Shown piece after piece: positions 50,801 through 58,831 of a stretch of 64,000 nt of DNA (positions are counted from its first letter, which is position 1; each line of letters starts with the position of its first letter). The DNA comes from Streptomyces sp. NBC_00370 (GTDB lineage Bacteria > Actinomycetota > Actinomycetes > Streptomycetales > Streptomycetaceae): the NCBI RefSeq assembly GCF_036084755.1, contig NZ_CP107968.1:496001-560000 (forward strand), read 5' to 3'. The notes below the pieces were generated by a model that was not told the DNA's origin, ran no database searches, and saw nothing but the letters and a program-made list of their open reading frames with translations. The position numbers were made by a program, and so were the translations under genes.

Positions 50801-52128
50801 CGCGCACCTGTCCGTCCGGCGTCGGACGCGGCGCCGAGGCCCACCTGTCCTGCGGCGTGGACCAGTCCCTGCCAGGACTCGATGAGGAGGGCGAAATCCG
50901 CCATGTCGGCGCGGGCCTCCTCCAACAAACGCTCGCGTTGGGGCCGTAGCTGGTCGGCGAGGGCGGCGTACCGGCCTCCGAGCTTGCGGTAGGCCGCGTC
51001 GAGCCGGTCGAGGCGTTCCACGTTCTCCGCCAGGTCGAGTTGGGTGCTGCGCCGGACGATGCCGGCCACCCGACCGGTGTCGACCGTTCCGTCGGCCTGG
51101 AGGAGTCCGTCTCCCGCTGCGGCGAGTTCGGCGTAGCAGAAGTGGAGATGGAGCATGGAGAGGAGGAACTTCACGTACCGCGTCTGGTACGCGGCGAAGC
51201 CCGCGTCGGTCCTCCGCTCGTTGGTGTAGTAGTTGACGATGTCGCGGTTGTGGAGGACGCCGGGCAGTCCGGCGTCGTGCACCAGGTGGATCAGGAAGTA
51301 GTCACTGCCGATGGTGTCCGTCGCCGGCGGCAGCGGGACCCTGGTGTGCACGCCGTGGAAGGCGATGTTGCACATGTCGACCCGCATGGGGTCCACCCGT
51401 GTGAGCACCGCGTGATCGCTCTCGAAGGAGCGTTGTCCCGCGCCGAGGAAGGACTCCGCGACGAGTTCCCGCTTGGACTCCTCCGACGCGTCCAGAGGCG
51501 CCCACAGGCCTACGACTTCCTCGTACGTCGCGGGGTCGGCAGCCGCCATCTCGGCGAGATCCACGGAGGGTTCGCCGACGAAGGAAGCGCCCACCATCGC
51601 CACGCGACGGCCTGCCTCCTGCGGGGTCAGGTCCCATTCGTCCACGCGGTCGGCGACGTCGGACGCGGTCAGGCCGATGGCAAGGAGCTCGTGGTGGATG
51701 GGGAAGGCCCATTGGCCGTCCCGCTGCTGGTAGCGGCTGTCGGAGTCCCTGCGGTGCACGGAAGTGCAGCCGAGGGCTTCGCCGATGAGGAAGGCCCGGT
51801 TGGTACAGGCGCCGTAGGAGATCCCGGCGGGCAGCATCAGGTCGAGCAGCAGGTCGTTCTTCGTGCTCCCGGAGCGTGCGACGACCTCGCGCAGGAAGCC
51901 GCGCTGCGCGTCCTCGTCGAGGTGGTGGACCACGACACGGGGGTGGTGCGGCAGTCGGCCGACCGCTTCGGCGTGCTCGGCGTAGACGGCCGGCTCGCAC
52001 GAGTCGAGGATGAGCAGGTGCACCTCTGCCTCGAAGTGCGTGACGGCGTACGCCGCTTCGTCGGCGAGCAGGGCGATCGTGGCGGAGCATTCCCGGTTGG
52101 TGGGAAGGGTCAGGCAGACTCTGCGCAC
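50797..52128 (-). CDS. Glycosyltransferase-like protein of an uncharacterised actinobacterial family
   Basis: 443 residues. The start RRVCLTLPTNRECSATIALL and VEVHLLILDSCEPAVYAEHA resemble a GT-A nucleotide-binding half. SYGACTNRAFLIGEALGCTSVHRRDSDSRY contains an aspartate-rich RRDSDS like a metal-binding DxD. I recall relatives annotated as DUF6271, without proven function. The C-terminal 100 residues are helical. GTG start; its AAGGAG ribosome site lies within the repeat-coded tail of the upstream gene. It may add a sugar or activated group to the operon product. Confidence 0.65.
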   Translation of the reverse strand: MRRVCLTLPTNRECSATIALLADEAAYAVTHFEAEVHLLILDSCEPAVYAEHAEAVGRLPHHPRVVVHHLDEDAQRGFLREVVARSGSTKNDLLLDLMLPAGISYGACTNRAFLIGEALGCTSVHRRDSDSRYQQRDGQWAFPIHHELLAIGLTASDVADRVDEWDLTPQEAGRRVAMVGASFVGEPSVDLAEMAAADPATYEEVVGLWAPLDASEESKRELVAESFLGAGQRSFESDHAVLTRVDPMRVDMCNIAFHGVHTRVPLPPATDTIGSDYFLIHLVHDAGLPGVLHNRDIVNYYTNERRTDAGFAAYQTRYVKFLLSMLHLHFCYAELAAAGDGLLQADGTVDTGRVAGIVRRSTQLDLAENVERLDRLDAAYRKLGGRYAALADQLRPQRERLLEEARADMADFALLIESWQGLVHAAGQVGLGAASDAGRTGAR

Positions 52129-53225
52129 GACGCTCCTTCGTTCGCTTCGTTGCCCTCGCTCGCCTTCGTGCCTTCGCCGGTCTTCGTACCTTCGCTGTCC
52201 TTCGTGACTTCGTCGTGCCAGGACTTCAGACCGAGCAGCCGTTCGCCCAACTCGTTGAGCCGGGCCCGCCCGTACCGCTCGGCCTCGGGCCGCACCGGGT
52301 CGCCGACCAGGGTGGGGTTCCAGTCCGGAGTGCTGAGATCGCGCCAGGACTCCACACGGGAGCGGCGCACCTTCTCGTGCCCCTCCAGCGCGGGCATCAT
52401 CGACAGGTACTGCACCGCGCGGACGCCGGCGGCCGAGAGGTTGGGCGCCACGCCGTGGGCCAGGTGGCCGTTGAAGATCAGCAGGTCACCGGCCTCCAAC
52501 TCGGGCCGGATCACCGGCATTTCCGTACGGTCGACGGCCGGCCTGATGGGGTCGCGGTCGGCCGGCTGGTGCGCCTTCCAGTGGTCGAACTGCCGGAAGA
52601 GCTCGGGGCAGCACTGGAATCCGCCCTGTTCGGGCACGGTGTCGTTGAGGGCGATGATGCCCTGCACCCGCTGCGGCGGGATGCCCTGCGTGCTGTCGAC
52701 GTCCCAGTGCAGGTCGATGTCGAAGCCGGTGGGCCGGAATTCGATCAGGGACCGGTCACGGTCCTTGATGTTGGGCGGGTTGAGGTTGAGCCGGTCGAGT
52801 GTGACCCACAGCTCCTCGCTGTCCCATACGTCCACGAAGGCGTCGTAGACACGCTGCCGCTGCCGGTTGTCCCACATCAGCTGGTGGTGGTACGCCTCGA
52901 CGAAGCCGTAGATGTGCAGTTCCTGTTCCAGCTCCGATCGGTGCTGGCGCTCGCCGTACCAGGTCTCGGGCCGGTCCGGGTCGAGGTCCTGGAACTCGTA
53001 GGCGATGTCGAGCAGCCGCAGAGCGTCCTCGCGGGGCACCGCCTGCTTGACCACCACATAGCCGTAGGTCTGCCAGAAGGTGAACTGCTCCTCCGTCAGG
53101 ACGCGGAGGGGGCGGGTCTTGTCCAGGTCGCGCAGGGCGGTGCCGGCGAGGTACGTCTCGCCGTCAGCGCTGAAGTAGGGGCGGTCCGTGGCGGCGCGGT
53201 GCAGATGCGATTCAGCCGTTGCCAT
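52110..53225 (-). CDS. Phytanoyl-CoA dioxygenase-like Fe(II)/2-oxoglutarate oxygenase
   Basis: 371 residues. Double-stranded beta-helix with the iron triad His173, Asp175 (DLHWDVDS) and His257 (FNGHLAHGVAPN), plus Arg269 positioned to bind 2-oxoglutarate. IIALNDTVPEQGGFQCCPELF is typical of the PhyH family. It would hydroxylate an unactivated carbon of the pathway substrate. ATG at 53225 has GGAG 6 bases upstream. The C-terminus carries four degenerate six-residue repeats (DSEGTK, TGEGTK, ASEGNE, ANEGA). First gene of the operon, behind a dre-like site. Confidence 0.87.
   Translation of the reverse strand: MATAESHLHRAATDRPYFSADGETYLAGTALRDLDKTRPLRVLTEEQFTFWQTYGYVVVKQAVPREDALRLLDIAYEFQDLDPDRPETWYGERQHRSELEQELHIYGFVEAYHHQLMWDNRQRQRVYDAFVDVWDSEELWVTLDRLNLNPPNIKDRDRSLIEFRPTGFDIDLHWDVDSTQGIPPQRVQGIIALNDTVPEQGGFQCCPELFRQFDHWKAHQPADRDPIRPAVDRTEMPVIRPELEAGDLLIFNGHLAHGVAPNLSAAGVRAVQYLSMMPALEGHEKVRRSRVESWRDLSTPDWNPTLVGDPVRPEAERYGRARLNELGERLLGLKSWHDEVTKDSEGTKTGEGTKASEGNEANEGASCAESA
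52131..52199 (-). repeat. Degenerate 18-bp repeats coding the PhyH tail
   Basis: Four consecutive units code DSEGTK, TGEGTK, ASEGNE and ANEGA. The GAAGG-rich DNA of the last unit also supplies the Shine-Dalgarno (about 52133-52138) of the next gene. Confidence 0.75.
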
Positions 53226-53414
53226 GAGTGACTCCAAGGCTCGGTGAAGAGGGAGTGGGAAGACGGAGCGTCACATCGCCGCGCAGTACCGCAGCATCAG
53301 GTAATGGCGGACGCGATCGTGTGACGGAGGGAGACAGGGGTGAGCAGGGGTCGCGAAGAGGGCCGAGCAAGGTGCGCTCCAAACGCTGTGTCGAACCCCG
53401 TGTGCCCATAAAGT

Positions 53415-53426
53415 TGGACTAGACCA
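53415..53426. promoter_or_regulatory. dre-like site A (PhyH operon promoter)
   Basis: On the minus strand TGGTCTAGTCCA, one base from the palindrome TGGTCTAGACCA. Against the 16-base DasR consensus (from memory) 12 positions match. It sits between the -35 and -10 of the PhyH-side promoter. Confidence 0.6.
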
Positions 53427-53478
53427 GGCGGGCCTGTCAATGCCCCACGCCCCTCTCACGCCACATCAATCACGCTAC

Positions 53479-53530
53479 TGAGCAGTACCGTTGACCTTTT
53501 TCGCCTGGCCGGCGCGGGGTGTACTGCTCA
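53479..53530. promoter_or_regulatory. Widely spaced 10-bp inverted repeat
   Basis: TGAGCAGTAC (53479-53488) and GTACTGCTCA (53521-53530) are perfect inverted copies, 42 bp centre to centre (four helical turns). GTTGACC (53490-53496) and GGTCAAC (53537-53543) form a second inverted pair. It lies between the two dre-bearing promoters and matches no operator I know. Confidence 0.6.
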
Positions 53531-53545
53531 ACCCTGGGTCAACTC

Positions 53546-53557
53546 TGGTCCAGACCA
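53546..53557. promoter_or_regulatory. dre-like site B (GH3 promoter)
   Basis: TGGTCCAGACCA; in its 16-base context 14 positions match the DasR consensus. It lies immediately upstream of the TTGACA at 53559. Confidence 0.7.
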
Positions 53558-53592
53558 CTTGACAGGTCCGCGTGTCGTAGGCCCAGAATCAA

Positions 53593-53604
53593 TGGTCCAG
53601 ACCT
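53593..53604. promoter_or_regulatory. dre-like site C (GH3 leader)
   Basis: TGGTCCAGACCT, 47 bp downstream of site B, matching 11 of 16 consensus positions, in the likely transcription start region of the GH3 gene. Confidence 0.5.
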
Positions 53605-53673
53605 GGAGCGCGGTGCCGCCGGTCGCCGAGCCCCGGGCCGTTCCACCGCGCCCTACCCGAAAGGCACACCAAC

Positions 53674-55176
53674 GTGAGCAGCGACAAGGAGCTTCGACGC
53701 CTCGCCCTCGCACTCCTGCAACCGGGATTCGTCGGCACCAGCGCCCCCGACTGGCTGCTCAACTCCATCCAGGCCGGACTGCGTTCCGTGGTGCTGTTCG
53801 CCCGGAACATCGAGTCGCCCGCCCAGGTGGCCCAACTGACCGCCCAGCTGCGCGCGGAGAACCCCGACCTCGTCATCGCCATCGACGAGGAGTCCGGGGA
53901 CGTGACGCGGATCGAGGCGCGTACCGGATCGACACGCCCCGGAAATCATGCCCTTGGCTACGTGGACGACACGGCGCTCACCCGCGCCGTCGCGACCGAC
54001 CTCGGCCACGAGCTGCGTGCCGCAGGGGTGACCCTGGACTACGCCCCGAGCGTGGACGTCAATCTCAACCCGGACAACCCCATCATCGGCGTACGGTCCT
54101 TCGGCGCCGACCCGAAGGTGGTGTCCCGGCACACGGACGCGTGGGTACGGGGCATCCAGGCGGCCGGGGTCGCCGCGTGCGCCAAGCACTTCCCCGGGCA
54201 CGGTGACGTGGCCGTCGACTCCCACCACGGCCTGCCCACCTACGAGGCCAGTGTCGAAGACATCACGACGAACGCGCTGCCGCCGTTCCGCGCCGCCATC
54301 GCCGCCGGGGCCCGCGCCGTCATGAGCGCGCACCTCCTCGTGCCCGCGCTCGACCCGGACGCCCCGGCCACCCTCAGCCCCCGCATCCTCAACACGCTGC
54401 TGCGCGAGGAACTGGGCTTCGAAGGGCTCATCGTGACCGACGCGATCGAGATGGGCGGCGTCTCCAACCGCTACGGCATCGAGAACGCGACCGTCCGCGC
54501 CGTCGCCGCGGGCGCCGACGCCGTCTGTGTCGGCGGCGAGAACGCCGACGAGGGCACGGCCCGCCGGCTGATCGACGCGCTCGTGAACGGCGTACTCGGC
54601 GGCGACCTGCCCGAGGAGCGTCTCGCCGACGCGGCCCGCCGCGTGGCGGACTTCGCGGACTGGTCGGCGGAGCTGCGCCGCACCACCTCCGCCGGCGTGC
54701 CCGACCCGGCCATCGGTCTGGGCGCGGCACGCCGGGCCGTACTCCTGAGTGAGGCCGCCCGCGCGCGTACCCCGCTGACCGCGGCGCCCCATGTCGTCGA
54801 GCTGGCGCCCGCCACGCACCTGGCCATCGACAAGCAGACCCCCTGGGGTGTGGCCGCGCCCCTCAGCGAACTCATGCCCGGCACCAGCAGCGTCCGGCTC
54901 GGCGAGGACGATCTGCGCGCGGACGCCGGTGTGCTGCGGCTCAGCGGAATCGACGCGACGGCCGACCGTCCGCTGGTCGTCGTCGTACGGGACGCCGCCC
55001 GTCACTCCTGGATGTCCCGGTCACTCGCGGAACTGGTCGCGGCGCGCCCGGATGCCGTCATCGTGGAGACGGGACTGCCGGGACTGCTTCCCGGCACCGC
55101 ACACATCTGCACGCACGGAGCATCGACGGCGTCGGCGCGGGCGGTTGCCGCGCTGCTCGCCGGTGTCGGCGCCTGA
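53674..55176 (+). CDS. GH3 beta-N-acetylglucosaminidase (NagZ-like)
   Basis: 500 residues. GH3 TIM barrel with the N-acetylhexosaminidase signature KHFPGHGDVAVDSH (171-184), where the Asp-His pair acts as acid/base, and nucleophile Asp256 in VTDAIEMGG. A C-terminal alpha/beta domain (about 350-500) makes it longer than E. coli NagZ. No signal peptide, so it is cytoplasmic and probably releases GlcNAc from imported muropeptide or chitin fragments. GTG start with AAAGG 9 bases upstream. The dre-like sites upstream fit the known DasR control of GlcNAc genes. Confidence 0.88.
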   Translation: MSSDKELRRLALALLQPGFVGTSAPDWLLNSIQAGLRSVVLFARNIESPAQVAQLTAQLRAENPDLVIAIDEESGDVTRIEARTGSTRPGNHALGYVDDTALTRAVATDLGHELRAAGVTLDYAPSVDVNLNPDNPIIGVRSFGADPKVVSRHTDAWVRGIQAAGVAACAKHFPGHGDVAVDSHHGLPTYEASVEDITTNALPPFRAAIAAGARAVMSAHLLVPALDPDAPATLSPRILNTLLREELGFEGLIVTDAIEMGGVSNRYGIENATVRAVAAGADAVCVGGENADEGTARRLIDALVNGVLGGDLPEERLADAARRVADFADWSAELRRTTSAGVPDPAIGLGAARRAVLLSEAARARTPLTAAPHVVELAPATHLAIDKQTPWGVAAPLSELMPGTSSVRLGEDDLRADAGVLRLSGIDATADRPLVVVVRDAARHSWMSRSLAELVAARPDAVIVETGLPGLLPGTAHICTHGASTASARAVAALLAGVGA

Positions 55177-55208
55177 TCCGGGCGGGCAAGCGCGGCTGAC
55201 AGGGCGCG

Positions 55209-56078
55209 CTATCCGGCGAGGGCCTTTGCCGCTCCCACGGCGACCGCGGCCACTCCGACGGCGAGTGCCACGGCGCTGAAAGCGAAGTCGATTCTCCGGG
55301 TGCGGTGTTCGGCCGCGAGGTCCGGGGTGAAGACGGCCGGGTCGTCGGGTGCGTAGTGGATCGTGACGTCCCGGCCGTAGGAGCCGACAGGGTCCGGCAG
55401 CCCGGACGGGCAGTAGGCGGTGACGGCCGCGCCCTCATGGGTGGTGAACGCGACGATCGGCGTGTGACTGGTGAGGGTGTCGCCGTCCTCGTCGACGCTG
55501 ACGTCCTTGAGCACGGCGACGACCCGCCCCTGGACGGCAGCCCGGGACGTCAGTCTGGCGATACGCCGGCCCGCCCGGCGTGCGCCCTGCGGCAGGAAGC
55601 ACGCCACGGTCACACTCCAGGGCACCCCGAAGCCGAGCAGGGCCCACTGCCAGCCCCGGTCGATCGCGACGACGGTCACCAGTCCCGCGTAGATCAGGAA
55701 GACCGAGCAGTTGGGCAGGCCGAGTCCGTACCTGCCCTCCCCGAGGTCGTCGGTGAAGCGGAAGGCGTGCGGCCTTCCGCGCGGGTAGTGCACTCCGACC
55801 TCCCGGCCCGTCCAGGCCGCGGCGATGGGCTCACCGCGCTCACCGTCGTTCGTCACGGTGAACTCCTCCCCGGTGGACGGGTCCTGGAAGGAGACGACCA
55901 CGGATATCCCGCCGACCTGGGAGGCCCCGTGCCTGGGCTCGCGCACCTGCTCGATCCGTCCCATGACCCGGACCTTCCGCTGGGCGCGGGTCACCCCGGC
56001 CAGCGACCTGCCGTACCCGACCAGCGCGATCGCACCGAACACCCCGCACCACAGCGCCAGATAGCCGTGCCAGCCCAC
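55209..56078 (-). CDS. DUF3592-like membrane protein
   Basis: 289 residues. Hydrophobic helices at about 5-22, 128-165 and 262-285 alternate with two soluble beta-rich segments. Both segments have the DUF3592 pattern: GRIEQVREPR...VVVSFQDP...VGVHYPRGRP and GRVVAVLKDV...PIVAFTTHEG...VTIHYAPDDP. Function unknown; members occur widely in Streptomyces. GTG start with GGAGGAG about 4 bases upstream. Confidence 0.8.
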   Translation of the reverse strand: MGWHGYLALWCGVFGAIALVGYGRSLAGVTRAQRKVRVMGRIEQVREPRHGASQVGGISVVVSFQDPSTGEEFTVTNDGERGEPIAAAWTGREVGVHYPRGRPHAFRFTDDLGEGRYGLGLPNCSVFLIYAGLVTVVAIDRGWQWALLGFGVPWSVTVACFLPQGARRAGRRIARLTSRAAVQGRVVAVLKDVSVDEDGDTLTSHTPIVAFTTHEGAAVTAYCPSGLPDPVGSYGRDVTIHYAPDDPAVFTPDLAAEHRTRRIDFAFSAVALAVGVAAVAVGAAKALAG

Positions 56079-56163
56079 GTGTCTCCTCCTCCTGCCGATC
56101 CGTTGTCGTCCGTACCGTTTCGCTTCAGGGACGGCACTGCCCGGTGCGCGGTTGCCGACGCGG

Positions 56164-57258
56164 TCAGCGCGCGGGGGCGCGCCGCACCACCGCGCCCTCG
56201 CGGTCAGCCTCCAGGGAGGCCGATCCTTCGGGGCCGGTCACGCCGACCCTGATGACGAGGGAGCCGGTGAGGCTCTCGGCGGTGAGCTGCCAGGTCTGCG
56301 GGGAGCGGACGCCGAGGCCGGTACGGGCCTCCTCGACCAGAGCGGGAAAACGGTCGTACGGAAGCAATGTGAGGTCGAACCGCGGGGCCCGGGTGCCGGT
56401 CGGGGCGAACACGACCGACAGCAGGCGCTCCTGCAGCACGACGGTGAGGGCCTGGCGCTCGCTCTCGTCCTTGCCCTTGATCAGCGAGTCGACGGCCCGG
56501 CGCAGTTCACCCTTGTCGAGCAGCGACTGGTCAGGGCCGACGGTGACCGTGCCGGTCGACGACGAGACGACCGTCCTCGACGACGAGGAGACGGAGGGCA
56601 TCGAAGGAGCGGGCGGGCCCGCGGCGGTGTCCTGGTCGAACAGATCGGCGCGGAACAGCAGGATCACGGCGGCGGCGGCGAGCAGCAGCCCGAGCAGCAC
56701 CAGAAATCCGAAACCGCAGCCCTCCGGCGCCTCGCGTACCAGGGCCGCCTTGGGCGCCGAGTCGATGCGGGCGCCGGCCGCCCGTTCCTCCCATTCGGGT
56801 GTCGGCCGCTTCACGATGCGCGCCCGCCAGGGCCGGTCCGGCGAGTACTGGACCACCAGGATGCCGCGCGGCCGGTAGTCGGGCAGATCGACGAGGTTGA
56901 TGTCCTGGGTGATCTCCACCCGGTACGCCGGCGCGTCGTCCGGCGCGACGGTGAGGTCGAACCGCACCGGTATGTCGCTCGACTCTCCCCCGATGGCCCG
57001 CAGGCTCTCGATCATCGCGAGTGCCGTACGGGGCGGGACGGCCGCCTCGCGGGCGCGCCTCGGCACACCGGCGAGGAAGAAGAGCAGCCCGTAGACCACG
57101 GGCAGGACCAACCCCGTGACGAACAGCGGCACTTCCTCGATGACGGCGCCGACCACGATCCCGGCGAGCGACGCCCCGATCACAGCACCCGTCAGAAACC
57201 CCCGTGCGAGGGCGACGGGGGTGTGGTGCGTCGGCGGCGGGGCCGTAGTGATCGTCAT
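56164..57258 (-). CDS. Unrecognised actinobacterial membrane protein
   Basis: 364 residues from the ATG at 57258. Two adjacent membrane helices near the N-terminus (LTGAVIGASLAGIVVGAVIE and LFVTGLVLPVVYGLLFFLAG), a soluble domain of about 110 residues, one more helix around 180-200 (FGFLVLLGLLLAAAAVILLF), a Ser-rich linker (MPSVSSSSRTVVSSST) and a C-terminal soluble domain. I do not recognise the family. It may form a unit with the DUF3592 gene 85 bp downstream. Confidence 0.65.
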   Translation of the reverse strand: MTITTAPPPTHHTPVALARGFLTGAVIGASLAGIVVGAVIEEVPLFVTGLVLPVVYGLLFFLAGVPRRAREAAVPPRTALAMIESLRAIGGESSDIPVRFDLTVAPDDAPAYRVEITQDINLVDLPDYRPRGILVVQYSPDRPWRARIVKRPTPEWEERAAGARIDSAPKAALVREAPEGCGFGFLVLLGLLLAAAAVILLFRADLFDQDTAAGPPAPSMPSVSSSSRTVVSSSTGTVTVGPDQSLLDKGELRRAVDSLIKGKDESERQALTVVLQERLLSVVFAPTGTRAPRFDLTLLPYDRFPALVEEARTGLGVRSPQTWQLTAESLTGSLVIRVGVTGPEGSASLEADREGAVVRRAPAR

Positions 57259-57394
57259 ACGCGCGATTGTGCCGGGCCGTGGTGACGGCCGGTAGACCTC
57301 GGGGTGAGCTTCTGGGAGACCGCGTCCCCGCTGCTCACGGCAGTCGGCACTTGACAGGGGTGCCACACCGGAGTCCAATAGATGTCACGACATA

Positions 57395-57416
57395 CATGTT
57401 GCAGCACGCATGTTGC
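57395..57416. promoter_or_regulatory. CATGTTGC direct repeats upstream of the MBL gene
   Basis: CATGTTGC at 57395-57402 and again at 57409-57416, 14 bp apart, in an AT-rich promoter stretch 27-48 bp before the start codon. Candidate site for the MarR protein encoded in the same operon. Confidence 0.45.
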
Positions 57417-57442
57417 GACAGACACACACCAGGGGGCTTCTC

Positions 57443-58324
57443 ATGGGGCAGGCCAATCGGGTCTCGGTCGTCAGCACCGGCACCGTCCAGATCCGTCCGG
57501 AACACGTCGAGACCAACGGCACCCCGCTGTTGTGGTGGCTCAACACCTCACGCCGGTGGACGGAGCCGCGCCCGATCAACGTGTACGTCATCGAGCACGA
57601 CAAGGGTCTGGTGTTGTTCGACACCGGCCAGGACCGGCGCTCGGTCACCGACCCCGGCTACTTCCCCGGCGGCCCGGCCGGTCACATCTACCGTCGCCTC
57701 GCCAAGTTCGACGTCCCTCCGGACGGGACCCTGACCGCTCAACTGCGCAGCCTGGGTTACGACATCGCCGACGTGCGCGTGGCGATCCTGTCCCATCTGC
57801 ACCAGGACCACATCGGCGGCCTGCGCGAACTGCCGAGGTCAGCGAAGGTATTGGCCAGCGCGGCCGAACTCGCCGAGGTGGACAAGAAGTTCGCGGCCTT
57901 CGCCGGATTGCTGCGCCAGCACATCCAGGTCCCCGGCGTGGACTGGAGCCCCGTCACTCCGCGGCGCTTCGAGGACCCGGCGATCGCACCGTTCACCCAC
58001 GCGCACGACGTGATGGGAGACGGCTCGCTGCTGCTCCTGCCCACTCCCGGACACACGCCCGGCTCGATGTCGCTGCTGCTGCGCGGCGCGGGACTGCCGA
58101 CGATGATGTTCGTCGGCGACGTCACGTACGATGTGCGGCTGCTGGCGGCGGACCGCGTGCCGGGGGTCGGGAACGCGGCCGGACTGCACGGGACGACCCG
58201 GCGGATCAATCAGCTGGCCGCGCGCCACCCGGGTATGCCGGTGCTCGCCGCCCACGACCCGGCGGCGGCCGGGCTCCTGGCGGACGCACTGCGGCAGCGG
58301 CAGTACGAAAGGGAACTCAGTTGA
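57443..58324 (+). CDS. Metallo-beta-lactamase-fold hydrolase, N-acyl-homoserine-lactonase-like
   Basis: 293 residues. Dizinc motif SHLHQDHIGGL (HxHxDH), later His in LLPTPGHTPGSMSL, Asp in FVGDVTYD and a final His in LAAHDP. INVYVIEHDKGLVLFDTGQD near residue 50 is typical of AHL-lactonase-like members. Such enzymes open lactone rings; in Streptomyces the target could be a gamma-butyrolactone or a foreign signal. ATG follows AGGGGG at 6 bases. It overlaps the MarR gene (TTGA). Confidence 0.82.
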   Translation: MGQANRVSVVSTGTVQIRPEHVETNGTPLLWWLNTSRRWTEPRPINVYVIEHDKGLVLFDTGQDRRSVTDPGYFPGGPAGHIYRRLAKFDVPPDGTLTAQLRSLGYDIADVRVAILSHLHQDHIGGLRELPRSAKVLASAAELAEVDKKFAAFAGLLRQHIQVPGVDWSPVTPRRFEDPAIAPFTHAHDVMGDGSLLLLPTPGHTPGSMSLLLRGAGLPTMMFVGDVTYDVRLLAADRVPGVGNAAGLHGTTRRINQLAARHPGMPVLAAHDPAAAGLLADALRQRQYERELS

Positions 58325-58794
58325 GAACAGCAGAACAGATTCGCTACCTCATCCTGGCCACACAGCGGGAAGGCAACCGCCGGCTGACGGTGTTGCTGTC
58401 CGAGATCGACGTCACCCCCGCCCAGTCCGAGGCGCTGCGCATCATCGCCGATCACGGCCCGCTCGCCCTGCGGGAACTGGGCGGCATGCTCGTGTGCGAC
58501 ACGGGCACGAGCCCGAGCCGGATCGTGGACCGGCTCGTCACCGCGGGTCTCGTACAGAGGACGACCAGCGAGCACGACCGGCGCCAGGTGAGTCTCACAC
58601 TGACCCCGCAGGGCCGGGAGAAGGCCGCACGCGTCGCCGAGATCGAGAACCAGCTCTACGACCTGATCGACCAGGCGAGCGCGACGACGGACACCGAAGC
58701 ACTGATCGCGTTCCTGCACGCGTTCACCCAGCAGTCCCCGGCCGGACTCGCCCTGGCCAACCGCCTCGCCGCCGAGGAGGACCGGGCGCGATGA
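58321..58794 (+). CDS. MarR-family transcriptional regulator
   Basis: 157 residues from a TTG that overlaps the lactonase-like stop, with AAGGGA about 6 bases upstream. Helix-turn-helix LRELGGMLVCDTGTSPSRIV and wing TTSEHDRRQVSLTLTPQG. Two Cys-free terminal helices should dimerise. It probably controls its own operon; possible sites are the CATGTTGC repeats. Confidence 0.85.
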   Translation: MRTAEQIRYLILATQREGNRRLTVLLSEIDVTPAQSEALRIIADHGPLALRELGGMLVCDTGTSPSRIVDRLVTAGLVQRTTSEHDRRQVSLTLTPQGREKAARVAEIENQLYDLIDQASATTDTEALIAFLHAFTQQSPAGLALANRLAAEEDRAR

Positions 58795-58831
58795 CCGCCT
58801 TACCGAACCCAGCACGTCCGTGGAGGACACC

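Larger units (their letters stand above)
53226..53673. promoter_or_regulatory. 448-bp divergent control region of the PhyH operon and the GH3 gene
   Basis: It contains three dre-like sites, a 10-bp inverted repeat with wide spacing, and promoter-like hexamers in both directions. TTGACA on the minus strand (complement of 53435-53440) has a dre-like site in its 18-base spacer. TTGACA on the plus strand (53559-53564) abuts a second dre-like site. The first 180 bp on the PhyH side look like a long leader; I see no gene in it. Confidence 0.6.

Noticed and set aside
55177..55208. Possible terminator between the GH3 and DUF3592 genes
   Set aside because: Only short GCGCG-type complementarity is present, too weak to call.
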